DNA of 64,000 nt. It comes from Sipunculus nudus. Its lineage: Eukaryota > Annelida > Sipuncula > Golfingiida > Sipunculidae. The notes beneath the pieces were generated by a model, which was given only the letters and a program-made list of their open reading frames with translations, did no database searches and had not been told where the DNA came from. This document shows positions 11,085-23,050 of this stretch, piece by piece. Location of the stretch: NCBI GenBank assembly GCA_026874595.1, contig CM049316.1:68036676-68100675 (forward strand), given 5' to 3'. Positions within the stretch are counted from its first letter, which is position 1. Every line of letters begins with the position of its first letter. The position numbers were made by a program, and so were the translations under genes.

Positions 11085-11405
11085 TAATACAGTGAAGGGC
11101 AGTATTACATGCATCCCCTTAAATTATATCATGGTGTTAACCACGCCCGCCGACTACAGCACCTGCGGGACCTAGGTGTGTAATCGTCCTCATTACTGGG
11201 TCATAACACCGAGAAGCCCTGCGAAAGGCGCACTCGTTTATGATTAAAACACAGCCGCTTGGAATCCTTTACATTAAGCCTACAGAGCGGTCACCCTGGG
11301 TGGGGACCAACCGGAGTAAAACACCCTCGCTGCCTCGGCTGAAATTGGAACTCACGATCTCCCGCTTTCGTGTCCTGTGCTCTACCCCGAGTCACAGAAG
11401 TCGGT
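11085..11405 (-). mobile_element. tRNA-derived SINE (degenerate)
   Basis: Read on the minus strand, the head from about 11405 resembles a tRNA. A box-A-like TGACTCGGGGTAGAGCA is followed about 30 nt later by a box-B-like GTGAGTTCCAATTTC, which are RNA polymerase III internal promoter elements. A GC-richer, tRNA-unrelated body follows toward 11.1 kb. Changes in box B suggest it is no longer transcribed. The 3' boundary is approximate, and no target duplication was found. Confidence 0.55.
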
Positions 11406-12234
11406 GTTCATAAAATATTTTCAGTTCAACAAGTCTTTGTAGATAAATCCTTAATATCTGTATGTTCGGATACCTGAACCGTTATGCTTATTGTACACGC
11501 AGCTTTGTTGAATGAATGGGATTGGCAGGCTGGATGCCATGGGTCACTTGTTGTTTGCATGTAGTTTTTTTTCAGACAGGCAGTCATTTACTACCTTGAC
11601 AAACGACACTATCAGTATTAGCGATATCCCGTATTATATGAATAGTCATGTTCAAAATATAAAAAAAAGACACTAACCTTTCTCCCTTGAACTGCAGTCT
11701 GTTGACTCATGCGCCTGAAGTGTTAAAAAACGAGATAACTAGTTAATCCTGTCTTTGTAAGATTTGTGTAAAAGGTACAAAGGACTGGTTTCAGGCATAA
11801 ACTTTAACAGGAAAAGTTATACATGACATACAAAAGTTATAGCACTAATATTGTTTGATTAACTTCTGTGAAAGATGCAGGGTGAATTATTTTGAGTCAT
11901 AAGCCTCAGTTTACAACTCTGTTCACAAATCCACTTCTACAATGACATCAACTGGAAAAGTTTCAGATGCGTCAATAGAGCGAATAATTTTATATATATC
12001 CTGGTAGGCTATGATGCTTTTTTTAAGGGTTTTTTATCACTATTATACTAACGTTACCAGTTTAACCAAGTTTTACGTTCAACTTCTTTAGGATGGCATG
12101 GGCTTCAGATAATTACACGACCGTACCTGGGGGGGGGGGCATGATTAATTCTGAAACCCTCAAATAGATGACATCGTCTGTTACTTGATTAGCTCGGCCT
12201 GCAGAGCATCCAAAATATTAGAGTCAAATTATTT
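11406..12234. other. Intergenic DNA
   Basis: Nothing recognised except an 11-bp G run at about 12129-12139. It lies 3' of the CARD/subtilisin-like gene and may include its 3' UTR. Confidence 0.5.
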
Positions 12235-14838
12235 TTATATGTACCTGTTGTCTATGTGGTCAGCAATGATCCGCTGAAGTCTTCTATGGTCTTTCATCAC
12301 AGACACTGGTTTCAGGGTTCCAAAGCCGGTCAGAGTTTGATGATGACCGGGGTTGTCACTCTCACATAAACTTATGAGAACACGCCTCATTGTCCGGGTA
12401 CTTTGTAGCAGTGTCATGTCTGAAGCCGGGACACCTGGCGAAAGCCAATTAATTATATGGTTTATAAAATTATATTTATGAGGACAGGGATTTTCATCAT
12501 TAAGGTAAGGAGCTATATTACTATAATTATATAATAAGAACTGATCAATGTTCCCTTTCTTCAAAATCAATTTTTATCTCTAGCTTAAGAAGGTTTCTGA
12601 ACATCAATGTAAAATATTTCGATAAAATGAGTCCTTGGTTGTTTTGTAATAATGAAACTGCAAAATACTCATTTAAAACATGTGTGTATCCATGCTAGAG
12701 GAAGCTGAATATTTGTGTGTTGTGTGCGAAAAAATGCAATTTGTCTATATCCTTGATATGTCTATACCGTTTGTCAATGTCCCGTCCATCCAAATATTAA
12801 AACATGATCTAGCCTTAAAACACCGGTAAGAAGAAATGTACCATCACCCTTCACAATATTTATGAGTCTAAATCGGAATTTTAAAAAAAATTACCCCTAT
12901 GATCCGTTTTCAATTTTTGTAAAGATGACATACGACAGCTTGTTGTTACACCAACAGTTTGAAGACATACACTGCCTTTATACCGTTCTTAATACACACA
13001 AAGACGCACCAAAACTTATAGCATGGTATTAAGTTGTAACATGTTTAAGCATGCAATCATCAGCCTAGAACACTTACCGAGTGTTGGACTATTGTTAAGT
13101 ATAACAATGGCAGTAGCGACAGCGTATGCTGCGGGACTTGAGTCACAACTGGTCCTGTAGTTGCGGCCTTCACCGTCTGTGACAAGAACTTTTGTAGGAA
13201 CGACCAGGTCCACCAAACCTCCCCATGGGGAGCTATCATCAGGGAACAGTCTTTTACATCCTATCGCTATACATTCATGCGCTGGGTACTCCATGCTCAA
13301 GTTGGTTCCGTTATATGTGGCGTCTGTGAAAACCGAACTGAGATCCAACAATTTTCTGAATTTGCATGATATATCTTTATGCAGTTTTATTGGACGAGTC
13401 ATGCTGCATGCAAAGTATACAACATGTGTTGGTTCTTCTAACAGAATGTCTAGTATTTCTTCCTGTGTATCTTCGTTCACTTTCTCATCGACAACTACAT
13501 GTTTCGTTGTGAATTTAACATGCCCGCTTTGCGTAGAACCTATACATCTGGATAGTCTCCATACTGTGTGCAACAACAATCTTAACATGTTGTTAAGTTT
13601 CTGCGTATTGCTTGTGGTCTCTGGTTTATTGTCCACAAACCAAGTCTCCTCGCATATTATTCCGGCGTCCCCCAGGATCCCCTTGTCGCACCACGGAGCT
13701 ACCAAAGTGACGGTGACGCCATTGATGCTGAGTATCTTCATTTCACCAACAGGGGCCTCAAGTGGCTCCTCTGAACAAAAAAAATGCTCTTGAAAGTTAT
13801 ATAACAAATGAGTTTTCATGCATATGTTTACATTTATTATTATAATTATTTTAATTCTATTCTAATAACCATTTAAATATCATATACCAGACCGAGGATA
13901 TGGTAAATTAAACAAACCTTTCAGGAACAACGTGTCATATTTCAAATTACATGAAGTAAAATATTGAAAGAAAACATCTCTCATCCACGCAGATTTGACA
14001 CAAAGGCATTTCTAGCTATATTCTCTAAACTAAGGTGTTATCTCTTCTGTCATTGTCAAAAGACCTCGTCAGATCAGCTGTCAGAACACCAACAGGATAA
14101 TATATGTAAAATACCTGAGAATTAAACCAGTTGCATGGCTTTATAAGAATGATAGAGAATACTCAATGAAGCAGGTAGCACTATCATATTATTTGTATAA
14201 GCATCTAGTTGCATGTAGTTTAGTCAGCCTCCCGACTGGAAGTCATGAATGTGTTACATAAAAAGTTTTAATAGTGTCACCTCAAAGTGGTCGATTAACG
14301 AAAATGTAGCTACAGTCATGTATCTTCCATCTTTCGGATAACCTTTATAGTTGGTACCTTAATGTTATGTTGAATGATCAATTAAAGTATGAATCTTCAT
14401 TTACATTTGACATACCTCGCAGCAAGTCGGCCACATTTTCCTGACCAGAGTCTCGTAAAGCCTTCACGAAGCCATCAAATTGTGGCTTAAACGTGATATG
14501 GTCCAGGATATACCTAGACATATCTAGGTCTTGCTTTCCTTCCTAAAATAAAAACTAATGCATTAGCACCCGACAAAAAAATGGATGATTTGCAACGTTT
14601 GCTTTGCAAGGTCAAAATTTAAAATCCGAGAATATTTTAAATCTCTAGATTTAGTGTATTTCTGTTACTGAATGCATGTTACTTGAGACTTGTACTGGTG
14701 CACTGTGACCACGCCATTCTGTAGGAGATGGTCCCACAAAAGGGTTCCACGAAACCTGATACTTTGCACCAGTTGAACACGGTGACGTAACAGCAAGGTC
14801 ATCCATGAATCGTTCTCACCAGATGCTGCAGAATTCAT
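12235..14838 (-). CDS. CARD plus subtilisin-like (pseudo)protease, four exons (gene B)
   Basis: Probable innate-immune or cell-death signalling protein of about 390 residues. Exons on the minus strand: 14838-14683, 14542-14416, 13770-13078 and 12434-12235. Borders are GT-AG and phases agree at each join (0, 1, 1), with a perfect GTAAGT donor after exon 3. Exons 1-2 form a CARD: helix RHRVQLVQSIR, then LLWDHLLQNGVVT, YILDHI and FDGFVKALRDSGQENVADLL. Exon 3 is subtilisin-like in fold order: the Asp-site strand is VTVTLVAPWC (no Asp), then THVVYFACS, YPAHECIAIG, LVDLVVPTKVL and RTSCDSSPAAYAVATA at the nucleophile site. Exon 4 gives the terminal helix and GFGTLKP block. The first ATG at 14838 follows an acceptor-like site, so a 5' leader exon is likely. 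It could instead continue past exon 4, where CAG|GTACAT might be a donor. CARD recognition is firmer than the protease fold, and activity is doubtful. Confidence 0.68.
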
Positions 14839-14842
14839 CACT

Positions 14843-17384
14843 CTGTGAGGATAAGACACTTAACTTAGTAAGGCGCAGTAACCTAATAACAATACATATA
14901 CAGCGAGAAAAGACATTAGTTGTTATATCTACCGATCTATCGTCAACTATACAGTTAAATGAATGGTAACTTCAGGCTTCACTTATTCAGAGGACTCGGT
15001 GCACAGTGAGTGTGGAAAATCCCTGCCATTGCATATATGGCCTCATAAGGCACCAAAAGTGTCTGTGACATTAAATATTTTCACTGTATACATTAGCTAA
15101 GCTGCACGAAGATATGAAGCGCTGTTTTAACGTGTCCGCACCTGAGGCACACGCGGTTATTCTGATCTAACATCTGACAGTTAATTAAGTACCGACTTGG
15201 CCAGACAGTTTATAGATTATCAATTCAGATTACCCGTTGTGAGAGAAAAGTTAGATATTCTTATGGAAAATCTTCAAAGTAAAAAGACGTAAATAAATTA
15301 CTTTTGACTTCCTTCATAGGTTTTCATGAAACATTGGTGAGGTTATCCATTTTATGCACAGCATACACAGTTATGTTATTTACGGTATGAAATTGTACGA
15401 ACTGAGTTACTTTTATTTCCTTGGGAGAAAACTCCGCTTTTAAATTTCATAACTGAAACAGTGGAAATCTACCTATATTGTAAAAGTATAATAAATAAAA
15501 TAATGGAAGGTATAATATGAGCGACATAACATTTAATGTTTAACATGAAGCTTCTGCCATCAATACCTAATTATTAATCTTCTGTACAACATTTTGTTAA
15601 ACCTACTTTAAAACTCCAATCTCACAATTGGCTTTTCTAATTATTGTTAGGTTAATGGGTTTTCAGGTCATCGAGTTGGTATATTTTTGTTTTCTATCAT
15701 TCCTGTCATTCAGCTGTTAAAATAGAGAAAGTATTAAGCAACAAAAAAAACAATGCACGCCATGATAATAAACGATCAATAAAATGACTTCATAAGTGTT
15801 AACTTAAGTATGGAACAAAAACTCCTAGGTCTTAATGAATTTGTACCATAGTGTGTTTTATATCTTAATTTTAATTGACAGCAGATATGGGTACTATATT
15901 GTGTTTTGATGAATTTAGGATTAAAGAGTTTACCATAAACATCGCCTCAGCAGAATATAGCCATATACAACCTTTGCTCATGCAGTGCTAAACGTCGAGT
16001 AATAATTTGAAAATAAGGATTAGAATCCATTCTATAATTCATTTGGTGAACCTCAACTGCAGTGTCACCTGCATTAATTATTGATATCGTTTTTGTTTGG
16101 CAATAATTACTCCTATATCCTGTAAGCAAGCATGAATACATTTACAAATGTACCAAGTCTTCAAAAGCAGATAGCCTTTGAGTAAGGATGTAAGATGAAC
16201 TGATGAACTGAATTATCAAACTACGAAAATAGTATGGAGAACTAAACAAATCACAGAAGAGATAGAAGAACGTGAACACACGCCCAACCTAAAAGGTCAG
16301 CGATTGTGGCAGCATCTGACATGGAGCTGGCAAAGAAGACTCCGGAGTTCGATAGTACATTTGTTTTATCTTAATACATGTAATATCACGTGGACGTTAT
16401 ACCTCCATGAGGGGGACTACCAAAAATTTCAAGATTACACGTTCATTGACTTTATGGTTAACTGCGTTTGAATTCATTCAGTTAATCAGGTAAAACATTT
16501 TTGATGTTATTCAAATGTCGAACCCAATAATGACCAAGTCATATACGCTTTCCTGGAGTTTGACAAAGAGACATATGCGATGATTTACAGATAAAATGGA
16601 TCGTACAAATATACATGAACATTTATCAGGTTATGACGGATGAGAAGTTTCATACACTTAACTCTGCAGAAAGATATGACCCTATATCGAAATGAATAAT
16701 TAATTAAAATGTTGTGCATGTATATCATGGTATATTTGCGTACCATTATGTTTCTTTCATTCTATTCGGTTAGGCTGACATAGCATAACATATAAAGAGC
16801 TGTGAGGAACAAACCAAATGGTCATGTTAACTCGTTGAGCAAGGTATATATTATATTTCTGCTAAACACAAAACTTGAACACTGCGTTCACATGACAATT
16901 CACCAAGCTTCAAAAGGATGCGACAATCACATATAATATGACACAGTGATAGTGTTCGCTAGTACCACTTATTCCAATCGCAAACCCAGGACCGTATTTG
17001 ATTTCCCCCCATTTACATCTGTAGCCTCACGTAAGACTTGATGTTTATTTCAAAGAAGATTATAAAAACTACACCTTGCAAACCCGAAAAAAAAATAAAC
17101 ATGTGACAGTCTACAGAATATTGCTTTTGTAAAGATGAGAATCTCCGTTCGAAAGTTTAGACAGCACTGTCAGATTTATACAAAATGAGAAGGGCTCAAA
17201 AATTTTTTGTTCACAAATTAATTCACACTACTTTATTATCATTCCATTGTATGAATGAGATAACCAAGCCTGCTCTGTTATTGTACGTATTGACTGTAAA
17301 ATTCAGTAGAACATGACCGGTCTCTATGTAAACCAAAATATAGGATCAATCTTTCCAATTTTCCACATTAAAATTACGAGGATA
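14843..17384. other. Intergenic DNA upstream of the CARD/subtilisin-like gene
   Basis: AT-rich, with no recognised exon or repeat. The promoter and any 5' leader exon of the minus-strand gene should lie at its left end, but no core promoter could be picked out. Confidence 0.5.
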
Positions 17385-17459
17385 GCATTCTTAACTATAC
17401 ATATAGTTAATTTCCCGAATTAAAATATAGTTAATTGGAAATTAGATTCTTAAGAATGC
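17385..17459. mobile_element. 75-bp mini-palindrome flanked by TA
   Basis: GCATTCTTAA at the left and TTAAGAATGC at the right are perfect 10-bp inverted repeats, each bordered by TA (17383-17384 and 17460-17461). ATATAGTTAATT is present twice inside. May be a minimal TA-inserting MITE; may also be chance in AT-rich DNA. Confidence 0.4.
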
Positions 17460-18345
17460 TAGTATATTTTCAGTGAACGTATAATAAGAAATACCACATT
17501 GTTTATGTAATGGTATGTGTTCTGCTTATGTTGTGTCATGCAATTTATCGGCATAGTGACCAGAGAGATGAATTCTTCATTCGCTGCCTGAAAGACTCCT
17601 GACGATTTTGTTGTATGGTCGTAAAGTATATTGATGAGGAAGCAGGACGAATTTGCATGCGATATAAAGACTGTCTGGAGGGAAACCCTGTGAAAGAAAC
17701 AAGATGTCCTGAGCCGTTCAGTTCCTGTTGAGACTACTTTATTTCAAGGTGATCAAAGGAGCTGCAAAAATTCTGACAAAAAGAGACAACTTCACAACTG
17801 CACAACATCACAGTTGTTATTCACATAACTTTAAAACGGGCCTTAGCAAGGGAATTTAACTTTGATAAAATGACCTGTGAGTACTTTTCTAAATCTATGG
17901 TTCGTTGTCTCAATATTGATTTTAAGGTATCTCATATCTTTTTCTTTAAATATACTCAATTCACATTACTAGCTACGTTGATCGTTTTAATTATGCACAA
18001 GCAACCTGTTATCAGCAGCCTTGTACATTTGCAGTCTGAAAAGTTGATTATAATGCGTAACAGTTACTTATAAAAATGAATGGCGGTTTCACTACAAGGA
18101 AGGGAGGTATGTGTTGAATTTTTGTTGTTGTCTGTTAATATGTCCAATTTGTATGTATATAATTATAAATGTTGAAAACCAGTGTTATGATTCTGACTTG
18201 ATGAATAGTAAGGATAGCAAGAACAACGGTCTGCTATCTTCCATGTAAGCTATATGTGCTTATAGTTTAGAATATAGAACATAAGCAGAAGAAGTATTAA
18301 TTGATAGTATTGAGAAAAATTTCAAATTGGAAACCTTAACCTAGG

Positions 18346-18710
18346 GCCTTACTAGAAGCACTGATAGATGAATTACTTGAACAACTTAACAGTGTCCATG
18401 ACGTAGTGAACATTACCCCAACTGAATGTGAATATAAGTATACATACTTAGGTAATGCAGAACAACAATTATGAAGACTACACTTGGATGGTTTGCTCAA
18501 ATCAGTTGCTAACCAAAGAGTCTTCTTTTCTGGAAAATAAATAACAAAAAGGTGGTTTACATACATCCCCTTGTCGGTGGCCAGATAGTTCAAATATAAA
18601 GCAGGTGACAGGGTTCTAGTGAACCCATGCAGAAGATTGTAATATAGTAGAGTACGGTTCTCGATTACTACAAAAGCTGCAAGTGGACCTGAAGTATGCC
18701 AGAACATTTG
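18346..18710 (+). pseudogene. Protein-like segment interrupted by stops, product not recognised
   Basis: One plus-strand frame reads as a plausible protein broken by four stops: LEALIDELLEQLNSVHDVV, then TPTECEYK, YLGNAEQQL, stop, RLHLDGLLKSVANQRVFFSG, stop, then YKAGDRVLVNP. The opposite strand is open for 123 codons but reads less like a protein. Probably a decayed mobile-element or host coding fragment. Confidence 0.25.
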
Positions 18711-19429
18711 TTTTTATTTATGTTTATATATATATTGTTTTCTACATATCCATAGTCTTATATTGTTATGCTGAGATCTGCTTATTATAAGGTGAATTTA
18801 AAGAAAGGGTAAACATTCGTATTATAAATCATAAGCCTAATTTTCAGGCACCTATGTGATAAGTTACAAAAGTGTTTTGTACAATATAACTTGATACGCC
18901 TTGCACACTATACATGCAAGGTGTCCTATTTGAGCGATATTTCATACAAGTTTTTGTGTATTGTAATTATTTATTATACACTGTTCTACTGGTGTAACGC
19001 AAGGGATATTGTTGTAAATAGCACCACAAAAAAATAACTAATGGGTGACACCGAGAGTGTAGATTTATATTTTTAGTAGAGTTACTTCACGAACGAGGAA
19101 TTCGTAATTATAGGAAGCGAATGTATATATTCAGTTAGCTTACAAAACATAATAGAGGTAAAATTATACATTTCATTCAAGAATCACACTGCACCCGCGA
19201 TGTTGAGAGCTTCTGGAGGCAGCAATGGAGAGTGGAGTCCTTTTATTCAAATTGCACTAATATGAGCTGAGGCGTAATAATTGTTTTGGTAATAATTTAG
19301 AATTTAAAGCTCTTGACCTGATAACATAAACGGCTTGACCTCTTTTAAGTTTTTCTAAATGTTCAAATTATGATAATTAAAACGTATACTGACCCAGCTA
19401 TAGGGCCTGATTATTCTATTATTTCAGGT
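18711..19429. other. Intergenic DNA
   Basis: AT-rich. Nothing recognised. Confidence 0.5.
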
Positions 19430-22400
19430 TTATTTGATTCTAGCAAGTGGGAGCCGAAGGGCCCTACATATTGGAAACTGAATAATTATTTACCCGAAGA
19501 ACATGTGTATATTAAAAGTTAAAAGAGCATATAAAAGTAAGCAAAAAGTATTTCAGTATTGAGATTAAATAATTATGTAAGAGAAAAATGGGACTTTTTA
19601 AATTAAATATTTGCGAGTTTTCAATAATATTTTCTAGGGAAAAGGCCAAAAAAATTAAGGAAGGACTTCATGGATTAGAAAGAAAGTTGAAAACCTTAGA
19701 GCGATGCCTCGGGCCGAGTTATTTGGTAGAATACGAACAAACAAGGTGTACTTTAGAACAATATTACGAAAAAATTACAGAAGGTATTATTTTTTTTTCC
19801 AGACTACTATTTCACGAATTAAGAAACAGCAAATATTTTTAAAACATAAATGGACGAAAAAGCTCTGAGAGGAGATTGATATCCGATTTTGGCCCACGAA
19901 TAACTGACAAAGGAGCTATTTTATTCCAAATAAACAAATTTTATTCCGAAATGTTCTCATGAAAATTACAAACGACAGAAAATGACTGTCATTTTATTTC
20001 AAGGGAAAATAGAGTTAAATAAATACCAAAAACCTGGCTTTGTTTGATGATTCTATTACAATCGAGAAAATTACAAAAGCTTTAAAACAAGTGTCCAGCA
20101 ATAAATCGTTCGAAAATGATTGGTTGTCGAAAGTTAAGACCTTGCGGATTGTTTCAATAAATGTTATGAACTATGAACCCTGATAAAAGATAACAGATAT
20201 GTGAAAAATTGGAGGCCTATTAGTTTTTTTTTTATACGGATACTAAGATTCTTAGTAAAATTGTATCAGCTAGACTCCAGAGATCAATATGCCTTCGTAA
20301 AGGGAAAGTACATCAGTGCACCTATTAGACTGATTTACGATATTTTATATTATACTAAATATTCTGTCCTACTTGGGATTATACTACGAGGCTCTATTCG
20401 ATTCTTTAGATCATAATTTAATACTTGCAATGTTTAAAAAATATGGCTTCCCTGAGTCAATTGTAAAATGGATAAAATTACTTAATACTGACCAGGAAAG
20501 TTGTGACATGAATAACGGATACTCCATGGGCTATTTCCCATGCAGTGTGTAGAGGCAGTCGGCAAGGAGACCCACTGGCGCCATTTACATTTTTCTTAGT
20601 TATTGAGTTATTGGCACAATTAGCATAAGCGGATCCAGGGGAGGGGTCCAGGGGGTCCGGACCCCCCCCCCCCCCCTTTTTTTAATCCGCTCCAAGCTTT
20701 TTAAAGGGGTTCAGACAAAATTCTGCGGCCTGGACCCCTCCCTCCTTTTTCCGGACCTGGTGATCTTTTTTAGGTTTTTCACAATTGGCACAATTAGCAT
20801 AAGCGGATCCAGGGGGTCCGGACCCCCCTTTTTCATCCGCTCCAAGCTTTTTTAAGGGGTTCAGACAAAATTCTGCGGACTGGACCCCTCCCCTCCACCT
20901 TTTTCCGGACCTGGTATTTTTTTTTACGTTTTTCACCTCATTTGTTGGACCCCCCTTTTCCTAAATCCTGGATCCGCCCCTGATTAGTCCGAGATGATCA
21001 TAATAACATAGTATAGATATTCATGATAATGAAATAAAATGTGCATTTTTGCGGATGATACAACCTTTTCCTACAGGATCTTAAATCCATTGAACGATTA
21101 ATAACTATAATAAAGGAATTTTATGATTTTTCTTTGCTTTCTCCGAGTGAGCACAAACAGGAAGTTGAATATCTAGGATCAGAAATTAAAATGCGTATTG
21201 AGAATAGCCTTTATAAAAATGTGAACTTAACCACTGAAGCAATAAGTTTAAGAATTGTCAAGACTATGGAAATCTATAAATTTATCTTTGTTTTGGAAGA
21301 AATACAATTATACAATCTTAAGTACTTCCAAAATTTATTTATGTATGTCATGTATTATCGCCCACTGAACAGTTTGTAAAAATAATTAAGAATGAAAGAA
21401 TGAATTAAATTAATTATTTTGGAATGGAAGAAAACCTAAAATAAAACACAGCATTCTGAAAAATGTAAAAGACATGGTGGAATTAAATACCTAGATGTAC
21501 GACTTATACTTCAGCCCCAGCGTATTGCAAGGATATATGTATTAAAAGAAGACACTTTACCCATGAAAAGTAATTTCTAAAATGATTATGAAGGATATTG
21601 GCGGCTTTGGACAAGTGGGATATAATTTTTATTAAGATCGTTTACCTTTAAAATTGTCGCCCTTATACAAAAGATGTTTATTGAACTGGGCAGATATTCA
21701 ACTGATAACCCCGAAGATACAGACAGAATTTCGCATTAACCTCTTTGGCAGAAGGTATATATGCAAATAAATAAATCCTCGCTATATATTAAGATTATGG
21801 CCGGACAGGGTATCAGTACCATTAAGGATCTTATCAATTATACAGGTTCATTAAAAAAAATTGATGATAGGAGCTTGCTATTCAATTGTTTTATGTTTAG
21901 GTATGCTGTATGGAGGGCCATTCCTTTTGAATGGCGCTCAATACAAAAAGCTCAGTGCATGGTCAAGGGATTATGATTACAAAATAGTATTCATGCAAAT
22001 GCAAGTGGGATTTACGCTACTCTATTGAAAACGAAAGCTGAAGAACCGACCAGGCGAACAATGTTTGAATCTGTGCTTTCAGATGCTGTATTAAATTGGT
22101 AACATTAACATAAACCTATTAAAATACACAAAAAGAGAATAAAGATGAAAATGGAACCGAAGCTAAAAACTTAAATCCATGCTGTAAGAATAAATTCCCC
22201 GTGTCCATATCAGACCACAAAATTTGTTAAGCATTTTAAATAATGAAGATAAGTTTTACATTTTACTCTGTTATACAATGTGGCCTTTATTCATTTTTAT
22301 ATAAGAGAAAATGGAGATTATTCTAAGAGTTATTTGAAAGATACATTTTATGATACACTTCATTAAATATTTTCAAAAAAGGTTAAACACGGTCAAATGA

Positions 22401-22440
22401 CTAAAATAAATTATATGGATATTTTTCTTTATTTCTTTAA
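19430..22440 (+). mobile_element. Decayed LINE (endonuclease-RT linker to C terminus)
   Basis: Fragments of a LINE ORF2 occur in the right order but in all three frames, with many stops. The linker is at about 19630-19840 (KAKKIKEGLHGLERKLKTLE). RT blocks follow: NWRPIS at 20207, DQYAFVKGKYISAPIRLIYD at 20280-20340, QGDPLAPF at about 20563-20590, and ADDTTFFLQDL near 21053-21085. The YLG block is near 21167, then a thumb-like KYLDVRL...QRIARIYVLKE at about 21485-21550, and a degenerate C terminus to about 22.4 kb. A small DNA element has inserted in the RT region between the QGDPLAPF and ADD motifs. This is an old, inactive copy, distinct from the one at the window start. Confidence 0.85.
20624..20982. 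mobile_element. CAGGGGCGGATCC-type non-autonomous element, tandemly duplicated inside
   Basis: Ends read CATAAGCGGATCCAG (left, mutated) and CTGGATCCGCCCCTG (right). ATTAG lies directly outside each end (20619-20623 and 20983-20987), a 5-bp target duplication. Removing the insert and one ATTAG joins the LINE frame (ELLAQL then VRDD). Internally a 174-bp unit starting at 20611 is repeated from 20785 and includes the host bases TTGGCACAATTAG, so the duplication came after insertion. Poly-C/poly-G tracts lie next to the ends. Confidence 0.8.
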
Positions 22441-23050
22441 TTAATTTGAAACATCTCTGACAGTTTGCTCAATATTCCCGACTGAGTGTATGCATAGCAG
22501 GCCCTAACTAACTTTAAGATATATTAAGGAAATGCTACACAGTAAACACAAATTTGCTATTTTTGTTTTTCTCAGTATTTTATTTTGTGAATTTAATTTC
22601 AATAAGAAAATCAAACTTTTCAACAATTCAAGATATAAGATATTCAAAACATATGTATTTGATTGAAACCACCTGTTGTCATTTCTTTGAGATAACATTT
22701 ATGGTATAAACCTATTACAATACACAACTGTAAGCTTGTAGAACCCATGGCTTTAATGCTGTACATATAAAACTGGCGTCATGCCAGTTTTTTAACTTTT
22801 ACTTGTGTGAATGAGTAATTGTGTTAGATTCTTATTTTTTTTCACATTTGAATATTTAAAATGTATGACAATTATATATGGAGCTTGCCATATATGGAAC
22901 TTGGAATCCAAGACCTGTTAAATTAACACAAATATGGATGCTTTCTCCCAATGCTACTCACTGCTGATGGCTACTACGTATTATAGAGCCAATACATGTA
23001 CATTGCTGTAGGGGTTTACTTGTGCCTATTCCCCTTCTTATGTTGATTAG
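22441..23050. other. Intergenic DNA with a terminator-like hairpin
   Basis: At 22770-22790 a perfect 8-bp stem (AAACTGGC/GCCAGTTT) with a GTCAT loop is followed by T residues. It looks like an intrinsic terminator but has no expected function in animal DNA. Nothing else recognised. Confidence 0.45.

Noticed and set aside
13161-13793. A 210-codon open frame on the plus strand
   Set aside because: It is the antisense of the minus-strand subtilisin-like exon. The minus frame has consistent splice phases and domain motifs, while the plus frame is Ser/Thr-rich without motifs.
18336-18707. Minus-strand 123-codon frame faintly like a retroviral-type RT finger/palm (LLHGFTRTLSP)
   Set aside because: No YxDD motif or ordered RT blocks follow. 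The plus strand reads more protein-like, with stops, so no family was assigned.
20682-20936. Minus-strand 84-codon frame with repeated RSGKR/AEFCLNP blocks
   Set aside because: Comes from the tandemly duplicated CAGGGGCGGATCC-type element and its G/C runs.
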